DNA of 51,826 bases from Streptomyces tateyamensis (GTDB lineage Bacteria; Actinomycetota; Actinomycetes; Streptomycetales; Streptomycetaceae). Both the position numbers and the translations under genes were made by a program. The stretch covers positions 1 through 51,826 of the forward strand of contig NZ_PYBW01000026.1 in assembly GCF_003205575.1 (NCBI RefSeq). The letters are read 5' to 3'. The notes under the pieces are model-generated. The model saw only the letters and a list, made by a program, of their open reading frames with translations. It was not told the DNA's origin and ran no database searches. Positions 33,075-42,136 of this stretch are shown here, piece after piece (the stretch's first letter is position 1; each line of letters opens with the position of its first letter).

Positions 33075-35812
33075 CACGGCTGCTCCCCTGGCCCGGCCGG
33101 CCGCAGTACCGCGCGGGCCAGTGCGGCGGTACGCGGCACGGCGCCGCGCCGCCCGGCCTCCGGCACCGCCAGCAGCGCCAGCAGCGGGCGGGCGGTGTCC
33201 TCGACCAGCGGCAGCCGGCACTGTGGGCAGCCGCCGGGCGGGTGCCCGATCAGCGCGGCCACCGCCTCGGCCAGGCCCGCCTGGTACGGGCGGTGCAGCA
33301 CCGTCACGGGGCTGCCGCGCAACTGGCGGCGGCCGTTGGCCGGCACCGCGCCGCGCTCGGCCAGCCGCAGCATCGACAGGTCGGCCCGGCTGTCGCCGAC
33401 CGCGAGCGCCGGGACGGCCCCGACCGCGCCCAGGTGGTCGAGCAGCGCCCGCACACCGTGGCCCTTGTCGGCGCCCAGCGGGACGAAGTCGGTCTGCGCC
33501 CGGCCGGGCAGCACCGCGAACCGGGCCGACGGGTGGCAGTCGGCGAGCAGCCGGCGGACCGTCTGCGGAGCCAGTGCGCCCGCCCCGCCGCGCTGGCGGC
33601 CGCGTACGCACCACAGGTAGCGCAGGTCCACCGAGCCGCCGGGCAGTGCGGCGATCCGCCGGGACAGCCCGCCGTCGCCCACCTCGCGCAGTTCCGGCGG
33701 CAGCAGCGCCAGCTCGCCCTGGCCGTCCCAGCCCGCGCAGCCGTACTCGGCCATCCCGCCGGCCAGTCCGTAGTCGGCGCACCGCTCGCGCACCTCGGGC
33801 AGCGAGCGGCCGCTGGCCAGCAGCGTGCGGTAGCCGTGCGCCCGAAGCGCACGCAGCGCCAGCATGCCGAGCGGGGAGGAGGTGGGGAAGCCGAGCACGT
33901 CGGTCTCCAACACGCCGTCCACGTCCAGCACCACCCAGGCGCCGGTGCCGGGCCGGGCCGGCAGGTCGGCCAGGTAGATCTCGGCCAGGAAGCGGCGCAC
34001 GGCGCGGGCCTGGGCGGTGCGGGCCCGATCGGCGGCCGGAGCCGGGCGGGCACCGGCGCCCGCCAGCCGCCGCTCGTTCCAGGCCTGCACCAGTTGCAGC
34101 AGGCACCACCGGGCGGCGGGCAGCGGATCGCCGGTCAGTTCGCGGAAGCGGGCCAGCAGCGCGGCCTCGTCGGCGGGGGCCCCGAGGGCGGCGCCGGCCA
34201 GGTCGTAGGCGGCGTCCCGACTGGCCGGCTCGAGGTGGCTGAAGGTGCCGGCGGCGCAGTCAATCTTGAGCCAGCCGCCACGGGCGTCGGAGGCCCAGGC
34301 GGCCGGGCCGGTGCTGCCGTCGGTGACGCAGGGGCGGGCCACGGTGAGGGTCCGGCGGGCCAGCCGGTCCAGCAGCAGGGCCCGGGCCGGCAGCGCGAGC
34401 CGGCCGTAGCCGCCGGCCAGCACCTGGGCGGCCGCCTCCCAGACCGGCCGGCGGCCGGACAGCCAGGCGCTGCGGTCCTCGGCCAGCGCGAGCCGGTGCT
34501 GACGGTGCGCCAGGTAGCCGGCCACCACGGCCGGGCCGACCGGGCGGCCGGGCCGGTCCTCGCCGGGCAGCCGCTCGCGCAGCAGCACGCCGTCGGCGAA
34601 GCCGAACACGGGGGCGACCAGGCCGGGCAGCCGCTCGGCGATCTGCGCGTGGTAGCGGCCGAAGCCGCCCACGCCCGCCCACTGCGCCGTCAGCGAGAGC
34701 AGCCGGGCCGAGCGGTCGTCCCGCTCCACCCGCACGGTGACCGGCACCGACAGGTGCGCCCACCGGTTCGGCAGGTCAACCTGAGGGGCCGTCAGCTCGG
34801 CCACCCGCAGGCCCGGCGGCAGCACCTTGGCCACGGTGCGCAGCAGCTCGGCCTCGCCGAGCCGCTCGCGCACCGCCCACCGCTCGCCCGGCAGCAGCAC
34901 GCACGGGTACCGGCGCAGCGGCTCCGGCGGCACCGCCGGTCCGAACAGCGCGAGCAGCGGCACCACGGCCACGGTCGGGAAGCCGGCCCGGCGCACCGCC
35001 GCGGCCACCTGGGCGACCGCGCTGCCGGTGCTCGGCGGGGCGTCCAGCAGCAGGGCGGCGCCGCCGTGCCGGGCGATCCGGCGTGGGGTGCGCCGGTGCC
35101 CGGGCAGCAGCGGCCCGGCGGGGCGCGCGGTGCCGACCGTGACGGACCGGTAGCCGCGGGCCCGCAGCGCGGCGCCGGCCAGCGGGGCCAGGTAGCTGCC
35201 GGAGGTCCGCACGCCCAGCACCAGCAGCGGCCGGGTGGGATCGGGCGACTGCACGGAGAACCGGCGGACCAGTTCGGCGACGTCCTGCGGGTGCTGGTCG
35301 AGGCCGGCGAAGCAGGACGGCCGGCGCAGCACCGCGTGCCGCAGCGCCCGGCAGTGCACCGGCCCGGCGGCGGCCCGCCGGGCGGCCGCCAGCACCGGCT
35401 GATCCGTCTCGATGTCCCGGCCCGGCACCATCACCAGCTCGGCGAGCAGTCCGGCCAGGGTGGCCAGCCGCTCGCTCCAGCGGCGCACCGCCCGCCGGCC
35501 GCGCCACGGCCGCAGCGCCACGGCGAGCCGGGCCAGCAGCCGCACCAGGGCACCGGACCGGCGGCCGGCCAGCTGGCGGGCCAGCCGCGGCAGCGGGCGG
35601 TCGATGCCGTCCAGCAGGTCCTGCAGGATCTGGGTGGCCCCGGCGGCGGCCAGGTAGGCCTCCAGCCAGTGGCCGCGCTCCACCTCGGCGAGCAGCCGCT
35701 CGGTCAGTTCGGGCACCGTCTGCAGCGGGTCCACCGCCACCGGCACCGGAGCGGGCGGGCGGTGGTCGTCCGGCACCGCGCGGTGCGGAGTGCGGGTCGG
35801 GGCGTCGACCAT
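33074..35812 (-). CDS. Three-part fusion: PRTase-like, kinase-like and HAD phosphatase domains
   Basis: 912 aa, cytoplasmic. Residues about 185-290 look like a phosphoribosyltransferase fold (LVLGVRTSGSYLAPLAGAAL; PRPP-loop-like ALLLDAPPSTGSAV near 251, with one acidic residue of the usual pair replaced). The middle (about 400-600) has GGFGRYHAQ, WLKIDCAAGTFSHLE and DAAYDLAGAALG, reminiscent of APH/kinase catalytic regions but divergent. Residues about 625-850 are a Cof-like HAD domain with all four motifs: DVDGVLETD, LASGRS, GADKGHGV and GDSRADLSML. A CPQC pair follows near 864. ATG has GGGAGG upstream. In this operon it may make or recycle a phosphorylated sugar or ribosyl precursor; the fusion is unusual and its substrate unknown. 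Confidence 0.8.
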   Translation of the reverse strand: MVDAPTRTPHRAVPDDHRPPAPVPVAVDPLQTVPELTERLLAEVERGHWLEAYLAAAGATQILQDLLDGIDRPLPRLARQLAGRRSGALVRLLARLAVALRPWRGRRAVRRWSERLATLAGLLAELVMVPGRDIETDQPVLAAARRAAAGPVHCRALRHAVLRRPSCFAGLDQHPQDVAELVRRFSVQSPDPTRPLLVLGVRTSGSYLAPLAGAALRARGYRSVTVGTARPAGPLLPGHRRTPRRIARHGGAALLLDAPPSTGSAVAQVAAAVRRAGFPTVAVVPLLALFGPAVPPEPLRRYPCVLLPGERWAVRERLGEAELLRTVAKVLPPGLRVAELTAPQVDLPNRWAHLSVPVTVRVERDDRSARLLSLTAQWAGVGGFGRYHAQIAERLPGLVAPVFGFADGVLLRERLPGEDRPGRPVGPAVVAGYLAHRQHRLALAEDRSAWLSGRRPVWEAAAQVLAGGYGRLALPARALLLDRLARRTLTVARPCVTDGSTGPAAWASDARGGWLKIDCAAGTFSHLEPASRDAAYDLAGAALGAPADEAALLARFRELTGDPLPAARWCLLQLVQAWNERRLAGAGARPAPAADRARTAQARAVRRFLAEIYLADLPARPGTGAWVVLDVDGVLETDVLGFPTSSPLGMLALRALRAHGYRTLLASGRSLPEVRERCADYGLAGGMAEYGCAGWDGQGELALLPPELREVGDGGLSRRIAALPGGSVDLRYLWCVRGRQRGGAGALAPQTVRRLLADCHPSARFAVLPGRAQTDFVPLGADKGHGVRALLDHLGAVGAVPALAVGDSRADLSMLRLAERGAVPANGRRQLRGSPVTVLHRPYQAGLAEAVAALIGHPPGGCPQCRLPLVEDTARPLLALLAVPEAGRRGAVPRTAALARAVLRPAGPGEQP

Positions 35813-35860
35813 GGTTCAGCCTCCCAGTCGGGCCGGGGTGCGGCGGGTACGACCCGCCGG

Positions 35861-36679
35861 TCAGTCCGCCGGCCGGGGCGGGCCGCCGACCGGGCGGCCG
35901 ACGGCGGCGCACAGCCGGCGGTAGATCCGCCAGCCCTTGGTGCGCAGCCGCTCCGGGCGGGGTGCGGTGGGTGCGCCGCGGCCGGCCACCCACTGCTCGA
36001 ACAGCTCGGGGCCGGTGTCGGCCCGGACCGTCAGGCGGGCGATCCGCAGCGGGTCGTCGGCCTGCGAGCTGAAGCAGTTCGCCACCGCGCAGGCCGAGGT
36101 CCAACCGGCCTGGCGCACCTTGCGGCGCACCGCGGCGCTGTTGTAGCCGTGCGGGTAGGCGTAGCTGGTCACCGGGTGGTCGAGCGCGTCCTCCAGGATC
36201 CGCTTGCACTCGGCGATCTCGGCGCACAACCGGGCCCGGCCCAGGGTGTCCAGTTGCGGGTGGGTCTGCGAGTGGCCCCCGATGTCGAAGCCGTAGGCGT
36301 CCAGGGTGGCGACCTGACGCCAGTTCAGCATCGGGGCGGGCGGCAGCAGGCTGCCGCTTCCCCGCTCACCGGGCGGGTGGACCGCGCCGGTGGTCAGGTA
36401 GAGGGTGGCGGGCAGGCCGCGCTCGGTGAGCAGCGGCGCGACCGTCCAGAAGAAGTCCTCGTAGCCGTCGTCGAAGGTCAGCACCGCCACGTTGTCGGGC
36501 AGTTGCGGCCCGCCGCGCTGCGCGGCGACCAGTCGGCGCAGCGGCACCACGGTGCGGCCGGCGTCGGCCAACCGGTCCAGCTGCTCGGCGAACACGGTCG
36601 GCGTGACGGTGTATGGGGCCAGCCAGTCGGGCGGGTCGGTGCTCACCGAGTGGTACAGCAGCACCGGGACGATGGTCAT
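35861..36679 (-). CDS. Polysaccharide deacetylase (NodB homology domain)
   Basis: 272 aa. NodB motifs are present: the YHSV lead-in, TFDDGYEDFF (catalytic base and metal Asp), GGHSQTHP (metal His-x3-His), and YAYPHGYNSAAVR. It removes N- or O-acetyl groups from amino-sugar polymers. No clear signal peptide is seen, so it may act on a lipid-linked intermediate in the cytoplasm or be exported by another route. ATG 36679 overlaps the upstream glycosyltransferase stop (ATGA). Its presence implies that the polymer contains acetylated sugars such as GlcNAc. Confidence 0.92.
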   Translation of the reverse strand: MTIVPVLLYHSVSTDPPDWLAPYTVTPTVFAEQLDRLADAGRTVVPLRRLVAAQRGGPQLPDNVAVLTFDDGYEDFFWTVAPLLTERGLPATLYLTTGAVHPPGERGSGSLLPPAPMLNWRQVATLDAYGFDIGGHSQTHPQLDTLGRARLCAEIAECKRILEDALDHPVTSYAYPHGYNSAAVRRKVRQAGWTSACAVANCFSSQADDPLRIARLTVRADTGPELFEQWVAGRGAPTAPRPERLRTKGWRIYRRLCAAVGRPVGGPPRPAD

Positions 36680-37695
36680 GGCGCACCGCTTCCCGGCACC
36701 GGTGCACCGCCCGCCGGCGCGGCGCTTCCCGCCGCCGCCCCTTCTGCCGCCGTCGCCGCAGTGCCGGCCCCCGTCGGCGCGCCGTGGCCCAGGTCCGCCA
36801 GCCGCCCGGCCAGGTAGCCGAACGCGGTGGTCCCGGCACCGGCGCAGATCGCCAGCGCCACCCGCAGCCGGCCCGGGCGCAGCGCCCGGGCCACCGCCAG
36901 CGGCAGCGTGGCCCGCAGGTAGGCGCGCTCGCTGGCCAGCGCCCGGGCCGCGCCCGCCAGCCGGGCCACGGTGGCCTTGGAGCGGCCCTCGGCGTAGCAG
37001 CGGGCCCGGAAGTAGCCCCACCGGGCGCGGACCGGCGGCACGTGGTGGCGCACCGCCGCGGCCGGGTCGTAGCGCAGCTCGCACCCCGGGTGGGCGGCGG
37101 CCAGTCGCAGGCACAGCTCGGTCTCCTCGCAGCCCAGCGGGCGGCTGCCGATCCGGCCGAGCTCGGGGCTGAAGCCGCCGGCGGCGACCAGTTCGGCCCG
37201 CCGGAAGGACATGTTGGCGCCGATGAAGTTGCGTACGGGCGCGGGGCGTTCGGGCAGGCCCCGGTAGCTGCAGCCGACCACCCAGTCGAACTCGGGCGGG
37301 AACCAGGCCGGCCGCCCGCCCTCCCACCAGGGCCGCACCAGGCCGCCGACGCCCAGCACGGCCGGGTCCCGGTAGCCGGCCAGCAGCCGGCCGGTCCAGC
37401 CCGGGTCGGCCACCGCGTCGTCGTCCAGGAAGGCGATCACCTCGCCGCGCGCGTGCGCGAGCGCGGTGTTGCGCGCCCCGGACAGCCCGCGGCGCTCCTG
37501 ATTGGCCATCACCCGCACGTCGGGCCAGGCAAGTTCGGCCCGCGCGCCGAGTTCGGGGCAGTGGTCGACGACCAGCAGCACCTCTGCGGGCTCGTACTCC
37601 TGGCAGCGCAGCGAGTCCAGCGCGGCGCTCAGGTCGGCCCAGCGCCGGGTGGTGTACGCGCACACGGCGACGGTGAGGGTGGGCAGCGCGGGCAT
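36676..37695 (-). CDS. GT2 family glycosyltransferase
   Basis: 339 aa. GT-A fold: TVAVCAYTTRRWADLSAALDSL at the N-terminus, RRGLSGARNTALAHARGEVIA, the metal-binding AFLDDDAVADPGW near residue 92-104, NFIGANMSFRR, and CEETELCLRLAA, which supplies the catalytic-base-like Asp/Glu. The C-terminal 35 residues are a low-complexity Ala/Gly/Pro tail. It transfers a sugar from a nucleotide donor to the growing glycan. It starts 3 bp after the preceding GT2 gene. Confidence 0.92.
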   Translation of the reverse strand: MPALPTLTVAVCAYTTRRWADLSAALDSLRCQEYEPAEVLLVVDHCPELGARAELAWPDVRVMANQERRGLSGARNTALAHARGEVIAFLDDDAVADPGWTGRLLAGYRDPAVLGVGGLVRPWWEGGRPAWFPPEFDWVVGCSYRGLPERPAPVRNFIGANMSFRRAELVAAGGFSPELGRIGSRPLGCEETELCLRLAAAHPGCELRYDPAAAVRHHVPPVRARWGYFRARCYAEGRSKATVARLAGAARALASERAYLRATLPLAVARALRPGRLRVALAICAGAGTTAFGYLAGRLADLGHGAPTGAGTAATAAEGAAAGSAAPAGGAPVPGSGAP

Positions 37696-37698
37696 GGC

Positions 37699-39003
37699 TC
37701 AGTCTCCGATCAGGCGGGCCAGGCGCCGGCTGCGCAGGTAGCCGACCGGCCCGTAGGCCAGTCCGCGCAGTTCCAGCCGGCCCAGGCCCGGTGTCTGCGG
37801 GGCGGTGGCCGCGTGGCGGGCGGCGTGCTGGAGGGCCAGTGCCGCGCCGCGCGGCAGCCGCCGCAGCAGTGCCGTGGCCAGCCGGGGCTCGTGCACCACG
37901 GCGGCGGCCATGAACGCGCCGAACCCGGCACCGTAGCCGAAGGCCTGGGCCGGCACCGCCTCCGGGTTGCGCCGGTGGTGGTGCCAGATCAGCGCCTCGG
38001 GCTGGTAGACCAGGGTGTGGCCGGCCGCCAGCACCCGCAGGAAGGCGAGCAGGTCGTCACCGCCGCGGGCCGGCGTACCGGTCCCCGTCGCGGGGTCGAA
38101 GCCGCCCAGCCGGCGCAGCGTCGAGGTGCGGAAGGCCATGTTCGCGCCGGACCCGAACTTCCCTGCGGTGAACGGGAAGAGCGGGTCGGGGCCGGGCCGC
38201 TCCAGCGACCAACGCAGCGGTGCGAAGCCCTTGGCGAAGCCGGACAGCCGCTCCAGCTGGAGCTGGCTGGGGGTCTGCAGTTCCGCGGCCAGGATCAGCC
38301 CGGTGACGCAGCCGACCCGCGGGTCCTGGCCGAACGCCTCGGCCAGCGCGGCCAGCCAGCGCCGGTCGGCCAGCGTGTCGTCGTCGGTGAAGGCGCACAG
38401 CTCGCCGCGCACGGCGGGCAGCGCCGCGTTGTGCGCCCGGGCCAGCCCCGCCGCCGGCTCGCGCAGGTAGCGGACCCGGCCGGGATAGCGCGCCGTGATC
38501 AGCCGCCGGGTCGCCTCGCTGGACGGGGCGTTGTCGACGACGATCACCTCGAAGTGCGGGTAGTCGCTGCGCAGCAGCGAGTCCAGGCAGCCGCGCAGCT
38601 GCCCGGGCCGGTCGCGGGTGGCCACCACCACGCTGATCAGCGGCGCGGCCGCAGACGGCGTGGTGGTCGCGGCCGCGGTGCCGACGGGAGCCCGGACGGC
38701 GGACACCATCGGTACCGGGACGGCGAGTTCACGATGAGCGGCAGCCGCCAGCGCCCGGCACAGGGCGGCGTGGCCGCCTGCGCTGCCGGTGCTGGAGACC
38801 AGTCCGAGCGGGTGCCCGTGCAGCCGCACCAACGCCAACACGCCCGCGTCCGATCCGGCATCGGGCTGGATCCGGCCGTCCGGGGAGCGCAGCTCGTACG
38901 GGCGGGCCAGGTCCAACTCGACGACGCGGACGGGGGTGTAGAGCGAATCGCGGGCGGCGGGGCGGGGGCAGGCCGGCCCGGCGCGCCGGGCGGTGCCGAT
39001 CAT
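37699..39003 (-). CDS. GT2 family glycosyltransferase with N-terminal accessory domain
   Basis: 434 aa. The first 120 residues (VRVVELDLARPYEL, LALVRLHGHPLGLV) form an extra domain seen with some actinobacterial GT2 enzymes; its function is unknown. The GT-A core follows: LISVVVATRDRPGQLRGCLDSL, GLARAHNAAL, CAFTDDDTLADRRW, and FGSGANMAFR with a later GGDDLLAFLRVL. ATG 39003 overlaps the previous stop (ATGA). Confidence 0.92.
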   Translation of the reverse strand: MIGTARRAGPACPRPAARDSLYTPVRVVELDLARPYELRSPDGRIQPDAGSDAGVLALVRLHGHPLGLVSSTGSAGGHAALCRALAAAAHRELAVPVPMVSAVRAPVGTAAATTTPSAAAPLISVVVATRDRPGQLRGCLDSLLRSDYPHFEVIVVDNAPSSEATRRLITARYPGRVRYLREPAAGLARAHNAALPAVRGELCAFTDDDTLADRRWLAALAEAFGQDPRVGCVTGLILAAELQTPSQLQLERLSGFAKGFAPLRWSLERPGPDPLFPFTAGKFGSGANMAFRTSTLRRLGGFDPATGTGTPARGGDDLLAFLRVLAAGHTLVYQPEALIWHHHRRNPEAVPAQAFGYGAGFGAFMAAAVVHEPRLATALLRRLPRGAALALQHAARHAATAPQTPGLGRLELRGLAYGPVGYLRSRRLARLIGD

Positions 39004-39806
39004 CGCTCCCCCACGGCCTTCGTCTGCGTGGGCCGGGCGCCGGGGCGCTCGGCGATCAGGGTCCGCAGTACCCGTCGGCCGTCCGAGACCGCGTGCAGGT
39101 GCGAGCGCCCGCTGCGGCGGGGGAGTTCGAGGCTGGGGACCTCGGCGATCCGAAGTCCCTTGCGCAGGGCGTGCGCGACCATCTCGGCCTCGATCTCGAA
39201 GCCGGTGGCCGACAGCTCAAGGGTGTCCAGGAAGTCGCGCCGGAACGCGCAGTACCCGTAGCACAGGTCGGTCAGCCGGGCGCCGTACAGCCGGTTGACC
39301 ACCGAGAGCAGGGCGCGGTTGCCGAGCGAGCGGACGGTGGTCAGATCGAGCGATCCGCCACCGCTGAGGTAACGCGAGCCCTTGACGAAGTCGTAGCCGT
39401 GGTCGAGGAAGTGCAGGAAGTGCGGGATCTCGCCGGGCGACATCGAGCCATCGGCGTCGATCATCACGATGAACTCGCCGGTGGCCGCGGCGAACCCGGT
39501 GCGCAGCGCGGTGCCCTTGCCCGGGCCGCGCTGACGGACGGTGCGCACGTTCGGCAGGCAGTTGCTGGCCATGGCCAGCGTCGCGTCGCGCGACTCGCCG
39601 TCGACCAGCAGGACCTCGTCCACGCAGCGCGGGATCTGTTCGAAGACCCACGGGATGTTGCGCGCCTCGTCGCGGGCCGGGATGACCAGACTGACGGTGC
39701 GTCGCACGGATCTGCGGTCGGTGGCCCGGCGGGCCAGGCGGTCGTCGGCCCGGCGGGCCGGCGTGGCGGACTGGGCAGCGGCATGCCCGGGCAGGGTGGT
39801 GCTCAT
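39000..39806 (-). CDS. GT2 family glycosyltransferase, dolichol-phosphate-mannose synthase-like
   Basis: 268 aa. DPM1/polyprenyl-phosphate sugar synthase pattern: VSLVIPARDEARNIPWVFEQ, LLVDGESRDATLA, GPGKGTALRTGFAAATGEF, MIDADGSMSPGE, KGSRYLSGGGS and GYCAFRR. It probably charges polyprenyl phosphate with a sugar or starts the glycan. No C-terminal membrane helices are present. ATG 39806 is chosen for GGAGAGG upstream; ATG 39824 is in frame. First gene of the polysaccharide operon. Confidence 0.92.
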   Translation of the reverse strand: MSTTLPGHAAAQSATPARRADDRLARRATDRRSVRRTVSLVIPARDEARNIPWVFEQIPRCVDEVLLVDGESRDATLAMASNCLPNVRTVRQRGPGKGTALRTGFAAATGEFIVMIDADGSMSPGEIPHFLHFLDHGYDFVKGSRYLSGGGSLDLTTVRSLGNRALLSVVNRLYGARLTDLCYGYCAFRRDFLDTLELSATGFEIEAEMVAHALRKGLRIAEVPSLELPRRSGRSHLHAVSDGRRVLRTLIAERPGARPTQTKAVGER

Positions 39807-39953
39807 CGCTGGCTGCCTCTCCATGAGGCAAGGGGACGCCCCTGGACACAGGGGTGGCCCTGGCGGTTTCCGAAACCCCCGGATCCCCCGATTGACCCCC
39901 GACCAGAGCCCCCGGCCCCCCGAACCCCCGGTCACCCACTCCCCTGGGTTCTC

Positions 39954-39983
39954 ATCATGCGCACCGGGTCAGCCGAACGTCAA
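39954..39983 (-). promoter_or_regulatory. Promoter of the polysaccharide operon
   Basis: On the minus strand, TTGACG (39983-39978), an 18-bp spacer and CATGAT (39959-39954) form a plausible vegetative promoter, which would give a leader of about 140 bases before the first GT2 gene. The leader is G-rich, with several GGGGG runs, and may be structured. Confidence 0.55.
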
Positions 39984-39999
39984 TAGCTTTGTGGCTATT
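39982..39999. promoter_or_regulatory. AATAGC/GCTATT inverted repeat at the GGDEF-EAL stop and polysaccharide promoter
   Basis: AATAGC-TTTGTG-GCTATT contains the TAG stop of the GGDEF-EAL gene and abuts the -35 of the polysaccharide promoter. It is AT-rich in a very GC-rich region. It could be a short terminator for the c-di-GMP gene or an activator/repressor site for the polysaccharide operon. Confidence 0.4.
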
Positions 40000-42136
40000 T
40001 GTCCGGTTTCAGGTCATGCTCTTCCATGATCCGCCGGACGATCTCCTCCGGCCGGGCCGGGCGCCCGAAGTGCCAGCCCTGGGCCCGGTCGCAGCCCATC
40101 TGCCGCAGCCGGGTGGCGTGGTCGGCGTTCTCCACGCCCTCAGCGGTCACCGTCAGGCCCAGACTGTGCGACAGCGAGACCAGGCCGCCGACGATCCGCC
40201 AGCCCAACTGCTGCTCGCGCCCGGTCTCCTTGAGGTCGCTGACGAAGGAGCCGGCGATCTTCAGGCTGGAGACCGGCAGGTCGCGCAGGTAGGCCAGGTT
40301 GGACCAGCCGGTGCCGAAGTCGTCCACCGCGAGCGAGACGCCCATGTCCACCAGCGAGTGCAGCGCCCGCAGCGACTCGTCCTTCGGGCCGACCACCGCG
40401 CTCTCGGTGATCTCCAGCTGCAGCCGGCTCGGGTCCAGCCCGCACGAGCGCAGGATCCGGTCGATGTCGGTGACCAGCCCGGCGTTGCGCACCTGGCGGA
40501 CCGCCAGGTTGACGTTTATCTGCGGCGCCCGGTCGCCGAACTGCCTTACCCAGTCGGCCGCCTGGCCACAGGCCTGCTCCAGCACCCAGCGGCCCAGCGG
40601 CATGATCAGGCCGGTCTCCTCGGCGGTGCCGATGAACTCGTCGGGGCCCAGCACGCCCAGCTGCGGGTGGCGCCAGCGCACCAGCGCCTCGACCGCGGAG
40701 AGCGAGCCGTCGGAGAGCCGGCACAGCGGCTGGTAGTCGATGAAGAACTCGCCGCGGTCCAGCGCCACCGGCATCCGCACCGAGACCGCGTACCGGCTCA
40801 CCGAGCGGGCGTTGCGCTGCGGGTCGAACAGGGTCCATCGCCCGCGACCCTCCTCCTTGGCCCGGTACAGGGTCAGGTCGGCGGCCCGCACCGCGGCCAT
40901 CGGCGTGGTGGCCGCCACCGGCCGCTCCAGCACCCCGATGCTGGCCCCGATCGCCAACCGGTGCCCGTCGATCGGCACCGGCTTGGCCAGCGCCGCCAGC
41001 ACCGTCTTGGCCGCCGCCACCGCCTCCTGCTCGCCGCGGCAGTCCTCCAGCAGCACCACGAACTCGTCGCCGCCCAGCCGGGCCACCAGGTGGCCCAGCG
41101 GGCGCAGCGCCGACTCCAGCCGCAGCGCCACCGCGGCCAGCAGCTGGTCGCCCATCTCGTGGCCCAGGCTGTCGTTGACCACCTTGAAGCCGTCCAGGTC
41201 CACGTAGCACAGGCCGAACCGGGCGCCGGGCTCGGGCGAGTCGAAGACCGCCTCCAGCCGCTCGAAGAAGGCCGAGCGGTTGGGCAGGCCGGTCAGCGGG
41301 TCGTGGGTGGCCTGGTGGCGCAGCCGCTCCTGCAGCCGGTAGCGGTCGGTGATGTCCTCCAGCATCGCGACCTGGTAGACCGGGGTGCCGTCGTCGTCGC
41401 GGATCAGCGAGCAGGTCAGGTGGGTCCACACCACCTCGCCGTCCTGGCGGTAGTACGGCTTGTCGAGGGAGAAGTGGTCGCGCTTGCCCGAGACCATCTC
41501 CTCGTAGGCCTCCCAGACGCCCGGCGAGTCCTCGGGGTGCACCAGGTCGTTGACCCGGCGGCCCTGCATGTCGCCCGGGCGGGCGCCGAAGATGTCCTGC
41601 AGCGCCTTGTTGACCGCCAGGATGTTGCCCTCGACGTCGCCGATGCCGATCCCGATCGCCGCCGACTCGAACAGCGCCCGGAACCGGGCCTCGGACTCGC
41701 GCAGCGCCCGCTCGGCTTCGCGGCGGGCGGTGTCGGCGGCCAGCCGGATCGCCTCCTGCTCCTGCAGGGTGCGCTCGCGCAGCGCCTCGGCCCAGCCCGC
41801 GGCGAAGGCGCCGGCCAGCTCGGCGCAGCGCAGCTGGCCCGGGCCGCCGGCCTGCAGCAGGCCGATCGCCCCGGCCAGCAGGTCCGGGTCGGTGAAGTGC
41901 GACTCGACCAGCAGCGCGCCGGCCTCGGCGGCCGCGCCGGTGTCCAGCGCGTCCTCCTCGGCCTGGGCCAGCTGCAGCAGCTCGGTGGTCCGGCTGACCA
42001 GCCGGTGCAGCGCGTCGGGGTGCATCGCGGCGCCCTGGCTGCCGCGCAGCAGGCTGCTCCAGCGGTCCGGGTCGGGGATCGACCGGCCCGCACTGTCGGT
42101 ACTGCCCTGCTGCTCGGCCGGCAGGGGGCTGGTCAC
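39995..42136 (-). CDS. PAS-GGDEF-EAL c-di-GMP turnover protein
   Basis: 713 aa, no membrane span. After a helical N-terminal sensor region comes a PAS domain (about 150-265; FRALFESAAIGIGIGDVEGN), then GGDEF (about 280-440) with an intact RLGGDEF but RPLG where the RxxD inhibitory site would be, then EAL (about 465-705) with EALVRWRH, NVNLAVRQ, ITES, DDFGTGWSNL, AEGVEN and QGWHFGRP. The usual LKID is LKIA near residue 624, which may weaken phosphodiesterase activity. It could make or degrade c-di-GMP. GTG 42136 overlaps the methyltransferase stop (GTGA). It resembles Streptomyces CdgA/RmdA-type architecture and lies just upstream of the polysaccharide operon. Confidence 0.92.
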   Translation of the reverse strand: MTSPLPAEQQGSTDSAGRSIPDPDRWSSLLRGSQGAAMHPDALHRLVSRTTELLQLAQAEEDALDTGAAAEAGALLVESHFTDPDLLAGAIGLLQAGGPGQLRCAELAGAFAAGWAEALRERTLQEQEAIRLAADTARREAERALRESEARFRALFESAAIGIGIGDVEGNILAVNKALQDIFGARPGDMQGRRVNDLVHPEDSPGVWEAYEEMVSGKRDHFSLDKPYYRQDGEVVWTHLTCSLIRDDDGTPVYQVAMLEDITDRYRLQERLRHQATHDPLTGLPNRSAFFERLEAVFDSPEPGARFGLCYVDLDGFKVVNDSLGHEMGDQLLAAVALRLESALRPLGHLVARLGGDEFVVLLEDCRGEQEAVAAAKTVLAALAKPVPIDGHRLAIGASIGVLERPVAATTPMAAVRAADLTLYRAKEEGRGRWTLFDPQRNARSVSRYAVSVRMPVALDRGEFFIDYQPLCRLSDGSLSAVEALVRWRHPQLGVLGPDEFIGTAEETGLIMPLGRWVLEQACGQAADWVRQFGDRAPQINVNLAVRQVRNAGLVTDIDRILRSCGLDPSRLQLEITESAVVGPKDESLRALHSLVDMGVSLAVDDFGTGWSNLAYLRDLPVSSLKIAGSFVSDLKETGREQQLGWRIVGGLVSLSHSLGLTVTAEGVENADHATRLRQMGCDRAQGWHFGRPARPEEIVRRIMEEHDLKPDK

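Noticed and set aside
28466..36817. Several 400-1190-codon plus-strand frames opposite the polysaccharide operon
   Set aside because: They have shadow composition (Gln/Arg/Gly/Pro-rich), cross several real genes and show no motifs.
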